The notes under the pieces: model-generated
The model's input: the letters and a program-made list of their open reading frames with translations, nothing else
What the model was told of the DNA's origin: nothing
The model's database searches: none
Part shown: positions 27,829 to 38,900 of the stretch, one piece after another
Layout of the letters: each line of letters starts with the position of its first letter
Position numbering within the stretch: position 1 is the first letter of the stretch
Made by a program: the position numbers and the translations under genes
Assembly (NCBI GenBank): GCA_021740385.1
Contig: JAIOZY010000002.1
Location: forward strand, 117,209-181,208
Direction: 5' to 3'
DNA: 64,000 bases
Origin: Prolixibacteraceae bacterium
GTDB lineage: Bacteria > Bacteroidota > Bacteroidia > Bacteroidales > Prolixibacteraceae

Positions 27829-27870
27829 AATAACCCGGGCCATCAGTAAACAGTGCCCGGGTTATTTTTG
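27829..27870. terminator. Bidirectional terminator
   Basis: AATAACCCGGGC (27,829-27,840) pairs perfectly with GCCCGGGTTATT (27,855-27,866), flanked by T-rich sequence on the right and A-rich sequence on the left. It separates the convergent DAHP synthase-chorismate mutase gene and the thioredoxin-domain gene and can serve both. Confidence 0.88.
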
Positions 27871-27904
27871 TTGCTTTCGGTGAAACCACCCCGACGGGCG
27901 GTCG

Positions 27905-30469
27905 TTATTTTATCATAAACTCTTCAAAAAGTTTTTTCATGCCACCATGATCCCAAACAGACATACCGTTGTTCTTGGCTACTTTTCCGTCTTTGTCGAC
28001 CAGCACATAATGAGGAATGCCTGAAATGCCAAAACGGTTCGAGAGTATATTCCATTCATCGCGGTTTACCCGGTAGTGTTCCCCCCCAATTTCGGCAACC
28101 ATGTTTTTCCAGGTCCCTTCGGGCGAGGTTTCGTTGGTGATGTAAACAAACACGATGGGCTTGCCTTTTAATTCTTCTTTGAGTGGTTTTATCCGTTGCA
28201 TCCCGCTTCGGCAGGGGCCGCACCAGGTGGCCCAGAAATCGACAAAAGCAACCTTACCCTTAAATTTTTCCATCATTTTCTCGAACAGTTGATCCGTATC
28301 AACATCCGGTACCTGGTTGACAATGTAATCCGATTTTTCTTTGAGTTCGGCTACCCTGCGGATGGTTTGATCGTTACAATAGCGAATATAGTCGGCAATA
28401 AAAGGAGTGGAAAAGCCTGCGGTAATATTGTTCAGCTCTTTGTCGGTAACGGGGGTCAGTTCTTCAACAATTCCCCGGAGTTTATCCTGCGCGTTCATAA
28501 TGTCCACAACCAGCCCTTTATCTGTACCTAATTTTTCTTTCATTGCCTTAGCCCGCGCCTTTTCCCGTTTTTCCTGGATATAGGCTTTCTGTTGGGCGGA
28601 ATACTTAGTGTAAAATGCCTGTAATTCCTGCTCGTTTTGTTTCTGAAATTCTTTAAGTGCTATTGCATCCTCCCGGCTTTGATTCTTTTGGGCAGCATCG
28701 ATCATTTCCTTTTCATCGGCAGTTAGTTCCTTGCCATTTCTTTTTACAAAGTCTTCAACATCGTGCCATAGGGAAAAAGATTCATCTTTGTTTAAAACAG
28801 ACATTGAATCCTGGTATTTCGTAAAAAATGACTGGAGAATGTCACGATATTTTTCATTAAAAGATGTCCAGTTATAACTATGCTCGTCATTTTTTATTGT
28901 TTTTTCAACAAAAACCAACTCATCCGGTGTCAACTCAACCCCTTTCACCTTTAGTGCTTCAACAAATTCTGCAAAATTAAATGAGACTTGAGTGTTTTCG
29001 CGCAAAAAATCGGAATACTTTAAGCGGTTTGTAAAAAAGTAATAAGTGTTCGACAATAATCCCAGTTCATTGTTCAGTAAATCGGGGGTCAAAAAGTTGT
29101 AATATGAAGGTTCCGGTTTCGGTATGTCGTTAATCGAAACGGGGCCACCATCCTTGTTCTGCTGCTGTAACGCACTTCTGTATTGCATGCTGTAGCTTAA
29201 AAGGTTTTCATAATAGCGGAACTGAATATTTTTCTCTTTTACCTGTCGGGCTTTTTGGGAAATAAATTTTTTCTGAATCGTATCCTTCATGGCCAGCATT
29301 TCGCGGTCGCGTATATTCTTAAAATACACTTTGTATTCCTCGGGATCCATTTTCAAAACAGAATCCCTAAACTCATTGTAATTCATGAAGTTAATGTCTT
29401 TCATTTCAAACAGCCCGTTGTTTACCGGAGCCATCTCCCCCTGGTAAAGCAATCCGTTATATACACTAGCCCCGTCAACCAGTTGAAACGTTTCTTTCCC
29501 GGGTTCCAGGAAAACGGTACGGTGCATGAAAGGGATATCGAGGTAAACTTCTTCGGGGTTTACCAGGGGAACCGAGGCCGAGAAATAGCCATTGGGTTCA
29601 ATTTTCACAATGTAGGATTCCTGTTCCCCAATCACAGCATTGTTCGCATGAATTAGACCGGAAACGAAACCGGCCCTGGGTGTGTAATTTCGGATGTACC
29701 CGGAAAAAACTGCTTCCCCGTTGTTCAGGATTGGTGCAGAATAGGGTTCGTCGCCCGGTAGTTTATACCCTTTTTTATCTTGTGGCCAGTCGTACAATTC
29801 GACCATTTTATTGCTACTTGGGCCCATTTTGCAAATATGTTCATTAACACTTTCAAAAAACAGCGTATGGGTGTTTTCATCATTTACCAGTTCCAGTTGT
29901 GTTACAGATCCCTTCTGCTTCATATCGCCGTATGACCACAACCGGCTTTTATAAACAGCTACCGTGTCGTAAAGGGCAATTATCATCTGTTTGCTTCCGG
30001 CAGTGTCGAACCAGATGTTTTGTAATTCGGGAGGGATTTTCCCCGTTTTCGGCATTTCGGTTAACCATATATCGTAAATAAACCAGCTTCCGCCATCATT
30101 GTCTTCCAGAAAATCAATTCGTTCCGTTTTTGGATCGATGGGCGGGAAAAAAGTTTTGTATTCAACCAGGCCGCTGTTGTCGAGCCAATATTGTTTTTCA
30201 AAGGGAATGCCTTTGGTACGGGTGATATAATGGCGTTTTTCCGAGCCTACCGGTTGGATACAGCTTCCACCCGGTATTAAAATCCAGGTGCCGGGAGTTC
30301 CCCGGTATGTAAAAGACAATACCGTGGCAGTATCGGAGAGTTCAATTTCAGTGAGGGTTAAACCGTTCGCTAAATTTAACCCGCATTTCGGGTTGTCGAT
30401 AATTTTTTGTGAAAAAAGCGTGAATGAAAATGAAAACAACAGCGAAAAAAGAAGGAAAAACTTTTTCAT
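27905..30469 (-). CDS. Large TlpA-type thioredoxin-domain protein
   Basis: An 854-residue exported protein with a signal peptide (M-K-K-F-F-L-L-F, cleavage near T-L-F-S-Q). The last 140 residues are a TlpA/thioredoxin domain with the redox motif W-C-G-P-C (Cys750, Cys753) and the cis-Pro segment G-I-S-G-I-P-H-Y. The first 700 residues are not recognised beyond a probable N-terminal beta-sandwich and a Lys/Glu-rich helical stretch around 580-650. It is likely periplasmic and reduces disulfides or reads redox state. I use the ATG at 30,469; an in-frame TTG lies three codons upstream. Confidence 0.85.
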   Translation of the reverse strand: MKKFFLLFSLLFSFSFTLFSQKIIDNPKCGLNLANGLTLTEIELSDTATVLSFTYRGTPGTWILIPGGSCIQPVGSEKRHYITRTKGIPFEKQYWLDNSGLVEYKTFFPPIDPKTERIDFLEDNDGGSWFIYDIWLTEMPKTGKIPPELQNIWFDTAGSKQMIIALYDTVAVYKSRLWSYGDMKQKGSVTQLELVNDENTHTLFFESVNEHICKMGPSSNKMVELYDWPQDKKGYKLPGDEPYSAPILNNGEAVFSGYIRNYTPRAGFVSGLIHANNAVIGEQESYIVKIEPNGYFSASVPLVNPEEVYLDIPFMHRTVFLEPGKETFQLVDGASVYNGLLYQGEMAPVNNGLFEMKDINFMNYNEFRDSVLKMDPEEYKVYFKNIRDREMLAMKDTIQKKFISQKARQVKEKNIQFRYYENLLSYSMQYRSALQQQNKDGGPVSINDIPKPEPSYYNFLTPDLLNNELGLLSNTYYFFTNRLKYSDFLRENTQVSFNFAEFVEALKVKGVELTPDELVFVEKTIKNDEHSYNWTSFNEKYRDILQSFFTKYQDSMSVLNKDESFSLWHDVEDFVKRNGKELTADEKEMIDAAQKNQSREDAIALKEFQKQNEQELQAFYTKYSAQQKAYIQEKREKARAKAMKEKLGTDKGLVVDIMNAQDKLRGIVEELTPVTDKELNNITAGFSTPFIADYIRYCNDQTIRRVAELKEKSDYIVNQVPDVDTDQLFEKMMEKFKGKVAFVDFWATWCGPCRSGMQRIKPLKEELKGKPIVFVYITNETSPEGTWKNMVAEIGGEHYRVNRDEWNILSNRFGISGIPHYVLVDKDGKVAKNNGMSVWDHGGMKKLFEEFMIK

Positions 30470-30650
30470 TTTGGTCAATTTTAGTGATTAATTATATTGT
30501 CAAATGTAAGAAACGAGCGAACACCAAAAATAGTATTTGATGTAATTTTATTTTATTTAACAATATTTTGGAAAAGAAACACTTTTTCAATGGAAAAGGG
30601 AAAACTGCCGAAAAGTGATTAATTTTGATTCCAATAAATAAAATGAATCC

Positions 30651-31649
30651 ATGTTTGAAAAATCAATAGACCTCGAAGGAGTTGATCTCCTCGAATTTTA
30701 CGGACCCAACAACACAAAGCTCGATTTAATACGATCGTTTTTTCCAAAACTAAAAGTATTTGCCCGGGGCAACCAGGTAAAAGCCCGGGGAAGTGAGGAT
30801 GACATCCTGAAATTCGAAAAAAAACTGAACGAATTGATCGACCATATTTATGAGCACAATACACTGCCTGAGCAAACCATTATTCAAATCATTTCGGAAG
30901 AGCATGCAGATCAGAAAAAGATATCTGAAAATTCCGATATCATTGTATTTGGCAACAGCGGCAGGCCTGTAAGGGCACGTACACCCAACCAGCGCAAACT
31001 GGCCGGGTCAATTGATAAGAATGATTTAATATTTGCCATCGGCCCTGCCGGTACCGGCAAAACATACACCGCCATTGCCCTGGCAGTGAGGGCTATGAAG
31101 AATCGTGAAATACGGAAAATCATTCTTAGCCGCCCGGCCGTGGAAGCCGGCGAACGCCTCGGTTTTTTGCCCGGTGATTTGAAAGAAAAAATTGACCCGT
31201 ACCTGCAGCCCCTGTACGATGCGCTGGGCGATATGATCCCCCCAAAAAAACTCGAGGAATACCTGAAAGACAAAATCATTGAAATTGCGCCACTCGCCTT
31301 TATGCGCGGACGTACGCTCAGCAACGCTTTTGTAATTCTTGATGAAGCGCAAAATACAACCCTTAACCAGCTAAAAATGTTTTTAACACGGATGGGCCTT
31401 AATGCAAAATTCATCATTACCGGCGATATTACCCAGATAGACCTCCCGCGCAAAACCGACTCAGGACTTGTGCAGGCAATGCGCATCCTGAAAGGGATCG
31501 AAGATATTTCCATCGTGAAATTCGATGAGAAAGACATTGTCCGCCACAAACTTGTCCGCGATATTGTAAATGCCTACGACCGCTATTATACCGAAAAGGA
31601 TGAAGAACGGAAGACCAAAACAGAGAGTGGAAAAAAAGAGGAAAGTTGA
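30651..31649 (+). CDS. PhoH family ATPase
   Basis: A 332-residue PhoH-like P-loop ATPase. A KH-like N-terminal region (about 1-90) is followed by Walker A G-P-A-G-T-G-K-T (131-138), S-R-P-A-V-E-A-G-E-R-L-G-F-L-P-G, and Walker B F-V-I-L-D-E-A-Q-N (Asp231, Glu232). PhoH proteins are linked to RNA metabolism, with the precise role unsettled. In many relatives the next gene is purC. Here an ATPase and a small gene intervene. Confidence 0.92.
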   Translation: MFEKSIDLEGVDLLEFYGPNNTKLDLIRSFFPKLKVFARGNQVKARGSEDDILKFEKKLNELIDHIYEHNTLPEQTIIQIISEEHADQKKISENSDIIVFGNSGRPVRARTPNQRKLAGSIDKNDLIFAIGPAGTGKTYTAIALAVRAMKNREIRKIILSRPAVEAGERLGFLPGDLKEKIDPYLQPLYDALGDMIPPKKLEEYLKDKIIEIAPLAFMRGRTLSNAFVILDEAQNTTLNQLKMFLTRMGLNAKFIITGDITQIDLPRKTDSGLVQAMRILKGIEDISIVKFDEKDIVRHKLVRDIVNAYDRYYTEKDEERKTKTESGKKEES

Positions 31650-31663
31650 GTATATTTGCTGAC

Positions 31664-32689
31664 ATGGAACATTTTATCGACCATATATCAATTAAAAACT
31701 TTAAATCGATACGCGATCTGAAAATTGAAGGGTTAAAACGGATTAATCTCTTTATTGGTAAACCCAATGTGGGGAAATCGAATATTCTTGAAGCTTTTGG
31801 GGTTTTTAGTTTGCCATTTTTAAAATTTTCTTCGAACAAAAACATTTCCAATTTTATCAGGATGGAAAATTATCCTGAGATCTTTTATGATGGGATTGTT
31901 GATAATAGAATTGAAATAGTAACAAATAAATACAATGCCATAATTAATATTGAAAATAAGGTACAACTTCACCATACATCTTTAGAGTCAGAATACATAA
32001 ACATTAATATTGAAACAACAAAGGGAAAATTCTTAATTCAATGTTCTGCATTTAAAGAACCATTAAAAGCGGTTATCAGTTCGACAGGAAAGGAAGAATT
32101 ACCAATAAAAAAATATGATTTTAAAACAAACGTTCATTCAAAAAAGAACGGGAATGGTTTTTTAGTTCCTCCTTTTGGTTCTAATCTTATGAAAATAATT
32201 GAAATTTCTTCTGCCTTAAAAAAAGAAATAACCGAACTTTTTAATGAATATGGTTTAAACCTTGTATTTGATAAAAGTAGTAGTGAACTGAAGGTAGCAA
32301 AACCGCCTAAAAACAATGAAATATTTCTTATCCCCTTTAATTCCGTTGCAGATACTTTACAGAGGGTCATTTTCTATAAAACTGCTATTGCTTCAAATAC
32401 CAACTCTGTATTAATTTTTGAAGAACCCGAGGCTCATGCCTTCCCTCCATACATCGTCCACATAACCCAGGAAATTGTTGAATCAAAAACAAATCAGTTT
32501 ATGATTTCAACACACAGCCCATACGTGCTTAACCATTTCGTTGAAAATGCAAAAGACGACCTTGCAATATTCATGGTCGATTATAAAAATGGTAAAACGG
32601 TGTTAAATTGCCTCAAACAAGAAGATATTGACCATGTTCAAAAATACGGTATTGATCTTTTTACAAACTATGAAACGTTTTTGAAATGA
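31664..32689 (+). CDS. AAA family ATPase (OLD/RecF-like)
   Basis: A 341-residue SMC/RecF-like ATPase: Walker A G-K-P-N-V-G-K-S-N (residues 32-40) after I-K-N-F-K-S-I, Walker B V-L-I-F-E-E-P-E-A-H (about 248-257) and the later S-T-H-S-P-Y motif. This is the AAA_15/AAA_21 group that includes OLD-type and abortive-infection ATPases. The start is the ATG at 31,664; an in-frame TTG at 31,646 overlaps the phoH stop and is less likely. It is visibly more AT-rich than its neighbours and overlaps the next small gene by four bases. Confidence 0.85.
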   Translation: MEHFIDHISIKNFKSIRDLKIEGLKRINLFIGKPNVGKSNILEAFGVFSLPFLKFSSNKNISNFIRMENYPEIFYDGIVDNRIEIVTNKYNAIINIENKVQLHHTSLESEYININIETTKGKFLIQCSAFKEPLKAVISSTGKEELPIKKYDFKTNVHSKKNGNGFLVPPFGSNLMKIIEISSALKKEITELFNEYGLNLVFDKSSSELKVAKPPKNNEIFLIPFNSVADTLQRVIFYKTAIASNTNSVLIFEEPEAHAFPPYIVHITQEIVESKTNQFMISTHSPYVLNHFVENAKDDLAIFMVDYKNGKTVLNCLKQEDIDHVQKYGIDLFTNYETFLK

Positions 32690-32877
32690 ACGTAGATTAT
32701 TGCATTATCCCTGAATGTTATACCGATACGAATTTGATCGAAACCATTGCTCCTCCACTAAATAAAAAGGGATACAATCATCAAATGGGCTGCAATAAAG
32801 TAAGCAGCAAAATGCGATTCAATTTAAAAAACAGTTTTTCAGATGTAGAAGAATTGAGAAAACTTTTAATCAAATAA
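32686..32877 (+). CDS. Small ATPase-partner protein, probably truncated
   Basis: A 63-residue protein whose ATG overlaps the ATPase stop (ATGA), so the pair is translationally coupled. The start [16 protein letters not shown] looks like a metal- or nucleotide-binding opening of a larger protein. The end [13 protein letters not shown] looks like a normal C-terminus. I infer an internal deletion that removed the middle of a longer effector. An intact short protein cannot be excluded. Confidence 0.6.
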   Translation: MNVDYCIIPECYTDTNLIETIAPPLNKKGYNHQMGCNKVSSKMRFNLKNSFSDVEELRKLLIK

Positions 32878-32879
32878 TT

Positions 32880-33827
32880 ATGAGCAACACAATCGTACGT
32901 ACCAATTTTAACTTCCCGAAACAGAAAAGCGTTTACCACGGTAAAGTGCGCGATGTATACAACATCGATGACGAACTGATGGTAATGATCGTTTCCGACC
33001 GCATTTCGGCATTCGACGTGGTATTGCCCGAAGGCATCCCCTACAAAGGACAGGTATTGAACCAAATTGCCTCCAAATTCTTAGATGCCACGGCCGATAT
33101 TGTACCCAACTGGAAAATGGCATCACCCGATCCGATGGTCACCGTGGGGCACAAATGTGAACCGTTTAAGGTTGAAATGGTCATACGCGGCTACCTTACC
33201 GGCCATGCCTGGCGTGAATACCGCGATGGCAAACGCTCCCTTTGCGGAAATTCGCTACCCGAGGGCATGGTGGAAAACCAGAAATTTGAAAAGCCCATTA
33301 TTACCCCTACAACCAAAGCCGATGTTGGTCACGATGAAGACATATCGAGAGAGGAAATAATGGCACAAGGCCTCGTTTCAAAAGAAGACTACGAAATGCT
33401 CGAGAAATATACCTTCGCGCTGTTTCAGCGGGGTACCGAAATGGCTGCCGATAAAGGTTTGATTCTGGTCGACACTAAATACGAGTTTGGCAAAAAAGAC
33501 GGGAAAATATACCTGATCGACGAAATACATACCCCCGACTCTTCACGTTACTTTTATGCCAACGGTTACGCGGAAAGGCTTGCAAAAGGCGAAGCCCAGA
33601 AACAGCTTTCGAAAGAGTTTGTTCGCCAGTGGCTTATCGAAAACGGATTCCAGGGAAAAGAAGGACAAAAAGTACCTTATATGAGCCCTGAATTTGTAAA
33701 CAGTGTGAGCGAACGCTACATTGAACTTTATGAAAGCATTACCGGCGAAAAGTTCATAAAAGCCGATATTGCCAATGTTATGGCACGTATTGAAAAAAAC
33801 GTAACAAACTTTATCGGATCGGTATAG
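32880..33827 (+). CDS. purC: Phosphoribosylaminoimidazole-succinocarboxamide synthase
   Basis: A 315-residue SAICAR synthetase. The ATP-grasp-like fold shows G-K-V-R-D-V-Y near the N-terminus, [22 protein letters not shown] and [13 protein letters not shown]. It joins CAIR to aspartate in purine synthesis. Length fits the longer family branch. It starts two bases after the small partner gene, so the inserted pair may now share its transcript with purC. Confidence 0.96.
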   Translation: MSNTIVRTNFNFPKQKSVYHGKVRDVYNIDDELMVMIVSDRISAFDVVLPEGIPYKGQVLNQIASKFLDATADIVPNWKMASPDPMVTVGHKCEPFKVEMVIRGYLTGHAWREYRDGKRSLCGNSLPEGMVENQKFEKPIITPTTKADVGHDEDISREEIMAQGLVSKEDYEMLEKYTFALFQRGTEMAADKGLILVDTKYEFGKKDGKIYLIDEIHTPDSSRYFYANGYAERLAKGEAQKQLSKEFVRQWLIENGFQGKEGQKVPYMSPEFVNSVSERYIELYESITGEKFIKADIANVMARIEKNVTNFIGSV

Positions 33828-33868
33828 TACTTGCTTTGTCCCGGTTTTTCGATATAAAATATGTTTTT

Positions 33869-34315
33869 GTGAAAGGTACTTTTCTTGTAATATGTTTTGC
33901 TGCCTTAGCGCTGTTTTTTTCGTGCAGCAAAGATGATGAAAAACTTTCAGACACTTATGTGTTGGATAAGATCATGTTTTTCAACACGAGCCTCGATGAT
34001 TTAAAATATATAACCATTGTAGGCTATGAACAAGGAAGTAATTTGAGTACGGTTATGGACAGCACCTATTATGTTCTGGAGTTTGAAGAAATTGAAAATC
34101 CCTACTACAATTATTATGGCTATCTGAATAAAGATTTAAGGACTGATCTTGATTATAAAATTTCATTTCTATCATTGGGGTTAATATGTGAAATCACAGA
34201 AATAAAAGTTAAAAAATACGGCTCTTTCATTGGAGGATATAGAAGATCATTTGACGGCTATAAAATGAACGGTTTAGATTTTGCCTGTCAAATAATTAAA
34301 GTATTCCCGGAATAG
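33869..34315 (+). CDS. Hypothetical lipoprotein
   Basis: A 148-residue lipoprotein starting at GTG 33,869: K-G-T-F-L-V-I-C-F-A-A-L-A-L-F-F-S-C gives a clean signal with Cys19, then S-K-D-D-E-K. A longer TTG start at 33,836 would add 11 residues before the signal and is less likely. The mature part is Tyr-rich and unrecognised. It follows purC by 41 bases. Its last 20 bases overlap the end of the HAD-like remnant on the other strand. Confidence 0.65.
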   Translation: MKGTFLVICFAALALFFSCSKDDEKLSDTYVLDKIMFFNTSLDDLKYITIVGYEQGSNLSTVMDSTYYVLEFEEIENPYYNYYGYLNKDLRTDLDYKISFLSLGLICEITEIKVKKYGSFIGGYRRSFDGYKMNGLDFACQIIKVFPE

Positions 34316-34649
34316 AGAAATATACATGATTAATCATGATCTGATTATTTGGAAAGAATCCTGAAAATTCCTGTGCGCCGGTAAAAACCAGGTCGGCTCC
34401 GGCTTCTCTTAAAATAAAAGGGTCGAGTGGGTCGGTGTTCAATGCAATGGTAAACAAGCTGGCAGCTTTTGCCGAACGTACTCCAAGTGGCGCATTTTCA
34501 ACAACAATGCTTTCCGAAACTGTGTAACCCGATTTTTCCATTGCCCTAAGATATGGTTCTGGATGTGGTTTGCCATGATGAACATCAAGGGTTCTATGGG
34601 TATGAATAATTTTCCGCACTGAAAGGGCATCTAATTTATTATTTATTAA
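34296..34649 (-). pseudogene. 3' remnant of a HAD-family phosphatase gene
   Basis: The frame encodes the second half of a beta-phosphoglucomutase-like HAD hydrolase: H-H-G-K-P-H-P-E-P-Y (motif III lysine) and V-V-E-N-A-P-L-G-V-R-S-A (motif IV region). The N-terminal part with the nucleophile D-x-D is missing; a TGA occurs at about 34,650-34,652 and the upstream sequence is repeat. The C-terminal tail also looks like run-on. It is non-functional in all likelihood. Confidence 0.75.
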
Positions 34650-34654
34650 TCAAT

Positions 34655-34800
34655 TAAACTGAGCCTTCAGCCCGCTCTGTTTTGCACCTCTTAATTACCC
34701 AAGGTGTTACCTTGGGCTGAAATGATTAAGCCCTTCAGGCTTATGCTAACAAATTATAAGTTACTTGTAATACAAATCTACTTTTGAGACAGCCTCCTTT
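34655..34800. repeat. Palindromic intergenic repeat
   Basis: It contains CCCAAGGTGTTACCTTGGG (perfect 7-base arms around a short loop, near 34,698-34,716) and AAGCCCTTCAGGCTTA, followed by TTTGAGACAGCC near 34,780. These are the kind of short mobile-looking repeats seen between Bacteroidota genes. It abuts the truncated end of the HAD remnant. Confidence 0.5.
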
Positions 34801-34822
34801 TTTTATCTGTTGAATTTTAAAA

Positions 34823-35830
34823 TTACAATCCATTATTTGCAATCAGCCATTCGGCAATTTGCACGGCATTCAGGGCGGCACCTTTTTTAATCTGGTCGCC
34901 TACGCACCAGAAAGTGATGCCGTTTTTCACGGCAATGTCCTTGCGAATGCGGCCAACGTAAACATCGTCCTTACCCGAAACGAACAACGGCATGGGGTAT
35001 TCTTTTTCCGCCGGGTTATCAACCACGGTGATGCCTTTAAAATTGGCGAGGGCATTTTTCACCTCTTCAACCGAAAGCTCTTTTTCGGTTTCTACCCATA
35101 TCGCTTCCGAGTGTGCCCGTGCAACCGGTATGCGCACGCATGTAGCCGATACTTCGGCATCGGTGTGCATGATTTTTTTGGTTTCCCAGTTCATCTTCAT
35201 CTCCTCTTTGGTGTAATCGTTGTCGAGGAAAATATCGATGTGCGGGATGATGTTCATGGCCAGTTGGTACTGGAATTTATTTACAGTGGTATTTTTCCCG
35301 TTTGCCACTTCCTGTATCTGATTTTCGAGCTCGGCAATGCCCTGCGCCCCGGCACCGCTTGCAGCCTGATATGTAGCCACGTGTGAACGTACAATTTTCG
35401 ACAAGTCGTTGATCGGTTTCATGGCCACAACCATCTGGATGGTTGAGCAGTTGGGATTTGCTATGATGTTCCGTGGGCGGTCAAGCGCGTCTTTGGCATT
35501 CACTTCGGGAACCACTAACGGAACGTCATCGTCGTAGCGGAAAGCGCTCGAGTTGTCGATCATAATGGCGCCGTGTTTTGTTATGGTTGATGCAAATTCT
35601 TTTGAAATGGATCCGCCTGCCGATGTGAGGGCAATGTCGATATCTTTGAAATCGTCGCCGTGTTTGAGTTCCTTAACAGTTAGTTTCTTTCCCCTGAAAG
35701 GATATTCATTTCCTGCACTTCGCGACGAACCAAACAACACCAGCTCGTCGAGGGGGAAATCACGTTCTTCCAATACACGAAGAAATTCTTGCCCTACGGC
35801 ACCGCTGGCACCTACAATTGCGACTTTCAT
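34823..35830 (-). CDS. asd: Aspartate-semialdehyde dehydrogenase
   Basis: A 335-residue enzyme that reduces aspartyl phosphate to aspartate semialdehyde for lysine, threonine, methionine and diaminopimelate. The N-terminal NADP motif is [15 protein letters not shown] binds phosphate; the catalytic Cys128 is in [14 protein letters not shown] is in the C-terminal half. It supplies the same pathway as dapL but is a separate unit. Confidence 0.95.
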   Translation of the reverse strand: MKVAIVGASGAVGQEFLRVLEERDFPLDELVLFGSSRSAGNEYPFRGKKLTVKELKHGDDFKDIDIALTSAGGSISKEFASTITKHGAIMIDNSSAFRYDDDVPLVVPEVNAKDALDRPRNIIANPNCSTIQMVVAMKPINDLSKIVRSHVATYQAASGAGAQGIAELENQIQEVANGKNTTVNKFQYQLAMNIIPHIDIFLDNDYTKEEMKMNWETKKIMHTDAEVSATCVRIPVARAHSEAIWVETEKELSVEEVKNALANFKGITVVDNPAEKEYPMPLFVSGKDDVYVGRIRKDIAVKNGITFWCVGDQIKKGAALNAVQIAEWLIANNGL

Positions 35831-35949
35831 AATCTAAATTTTTAAATTTGTTTTTTAATAATGCAAATTTTTATTTGTTTGCCTAAAAAATGATAAACTT
35901 TACAAACAAACGTGTCAAAAATAGAAATTGCAGGTTAAAAACCCTGAAT

Positions 35950-38900
35950 ATGCGTCATTTTATTCGGTTTTTCGGTGTTTTCTTCATCTTAACTTTAAGT
36001 TTAAGCCTTAAAGCCCAAATGCTTTGGGAGGAACATTTCGATATTCCCGATAAGGGGATATCGATTGCAGAAGATGGTTCGGTTACTTTCGATTTATCGG
36101 GTGTGGAATGGAATATTGACACAATGGGCTGCTCTTTTTCCGATGAAAACGACTATGCCAAAACCGTATCCACTTCGGGAGGGCGCTTCGATGTACTCGA
36201 CAGCGATGGTGAAGTAAAATGGTATTCCCCGGTAATCGATATTGAGGGGTACGATGTTGTAAATGCTTCTTTTCGAACATGGGAAACGGGTAGCAGCGAA
36301 AATGCCGATAAGAAATATTTGAAAGCTTTCTATATTTTAAATGGTAACCATCCGGAACCTTTTGAGCCCGATTCGATGGTATCGGGCAACTGGGACGAAA
36401 CCCTTTTGGTGCAAAGCGGACTGCAGGGGGAAAACCTGCAATTGCTTATTTGCCTGAATTCGTCGTATGCCAACGACAAGGTTATCATTGATGATGTAAT
36501 GGTGGAAGGGATCGATTCGGCCCTGCTTCGGCCAAGTCTGGTTAAAGTGGTTGAAGCCCCGGCATTTGCTTTCCCGGGCGATACTTTTGCCATAAGTGCA
36601 GCGGTTTTTAATGCCTTGGATGAAATTGTTGATGATTCCGGTTTCGGGTTAACGCTTGCCGGGGAGGGGTTGTCAATTTTAAGCAACAACCGCTCAAACG
36701 GCCTTTTTACCTGGCATGTAAGCAGCAACGACCCCGGTAAGGTTCATTATTCAATTGTAAGCGTAACGCATGATGTTGAGGAAGCAGATGGGGAAATAAC
36801 CGTTTATGACGTTTCGGGCCGTATTGTGTGGGAAGATTTTGAAAATGCTTCGCTACAAAACTGGGATACCGGCGGGCAGTGGCAAATTGATTCCGTTGGT
36901 GCAATAGCCGGCATTTTTTCTGCCCGGCACATCGAAAGCGACGAGGGAGGATTTTCGGTTTTATCGTATAACAAGCTTACAGAAGATATCATTGTTGGTG
37001 CATCCGAATTGCTTTTTTCATTCAAAATCAGTAACAGTGGTTGGGCTCCCTCTTCGTCAAATTACTTTTATTTCAGGATTGGGAATGAAGGTTTCAATAC
37101 CGGACTGGCCATTGGCGTAAATGCACAAGGCAGCACCGAAAGGGTTACGGTGTGGAATGTTGAAAACGGGGAAGTTGAAAACTTACTGGCCGAAACCGGT
37201 TTCGTGTGGGCAGAAAATACAACGGCACAAATCGACCTGATTTTGCAACCCAGGGGCAATTGCACGCTATCGGTTCGAAATAATGCTGATGAAGCTTTTT
37301 TTGAAAGCCCGTTTTTCTACAACTCAACGGGCAGTATTCAGCAATTGGAGTTGGTATTTAATTATTCCAAAACCCGTTCAGGGGGGTTGTGGTTCGACGA
37401 TTTTCTAATAGTTGGGCAAAATACACCACCCATTGTTTCAACGGTTGAGGTAATTGATGCCGGTGTGTTGAAGGTTGCTTTTAATGAACCGGTATTTGGT
37501 GAAAAAATGGAGACCGGAAGTTTCGGCATTACAGGTGCCGATGGGGGCAGGTATGGAATCAACAACGTGGAGGTTGCCGATTCGGTTTCGGTCATCATTT
37601 ATACTGACGAAATTGAAGGCTTTCAACTTGAGCTTTCGGCGTTCAATATTGAGGATATGGAAGGCACAATTAACCCACTGTCAAGCTTTAATTTTCAGTA
37701 TTTATTGCCCGTTGAACCGTTCGATGTTGTGTTTAACGAAATCATGGCCGACCCTAACCCGCCTGTTGGTTTGCCCGAAGCAGAATACCTTGAAATAGTG
37801 AACCTTTCGGGGAAATACATCAATCTGGAAGGCTGGGAGCTTACGGTCAAGACAACGGATTTTGAACTGCCGGGTGTTATTCTTCCTCCGCATGAATACC
37901 TGGTGATATGCCCCCGGGCCGATACCGCGTTTTTTGCCCGGTGGGGAAATGTTTGCGGGTTGTCACGGTTCCCTTCGTTGCTTAATTCGGGAACTTTTCT
38001 GAAGTTAACAGCGCCCGGCAATGTTATTGTTGATGAACTCCACTATTCTGATAATTGGTACAGCGATACTGAAAAAGACGATGGGGGCTGGAGCCTTGAA
38101 AAAATCGACCCGGGGCGTAACTGCGGCAACCGGGGCAACTGGGTGGCTTCTGTAGATACCTCGGGGGGAACGCCCGGCAGGCAAAATTCGGTTTATGCCG
38201 AAAACCCCGACCTGGCTGCACCGTTGTTGGAAACGGTTGAAGTTGTCAGCGCCAATGCAATTAAATTGTCGTTTTCCGAACCGGTTGATAGTTTGAGTAT
38301 CCTTCAGTCAGGAAACATCGGTATTGAGGGATTGGGTGTTCAGGATGTTTTTCCGGAAAGTAACGGATTCACGGTTGTAATAATATTTGACGAAAAAATT
38401 GAAATTAACCGCGAATACGTGGTGTCCATCAATGAACTGGCCGACGAATGCGGGAATATTGCGACGGAACAAACCGGCCGTTTTTCGCTCATTGTATTGC
38501 AACCCGGCGATGTGGCCATTAACGAAGTGCTTTTTAACCCATTCGGCAACGGGGCCGATTTTGTTGAACTGTATAACTGTTCGGGATTGACGCTTGATTT
38601 GTCGAAACTGTACCTTGCCAACCGGGACGATACCCTTGGTCTTCGGTCGGTTTATGCACTTTCCGGTGTTTATGCACCTTTTTACGATCAATCTTTGCTG
38701 GCTTTCACTGCCGATAGCGGGAATATTGCAGCAACTTATCCCGTGCTTTATCCCGAAAACATTGTTCAGGCTGAAAGGCTTCCGGCCTATTACAACGATG
38801 AGGGCAGGGTTGTTTTGATCGATGATTCGCTCACGGTTATTGACGAATTTGTATACAATGAGTCGATGCATTCGGAATGGTTAACCGATTACGATGGTAT

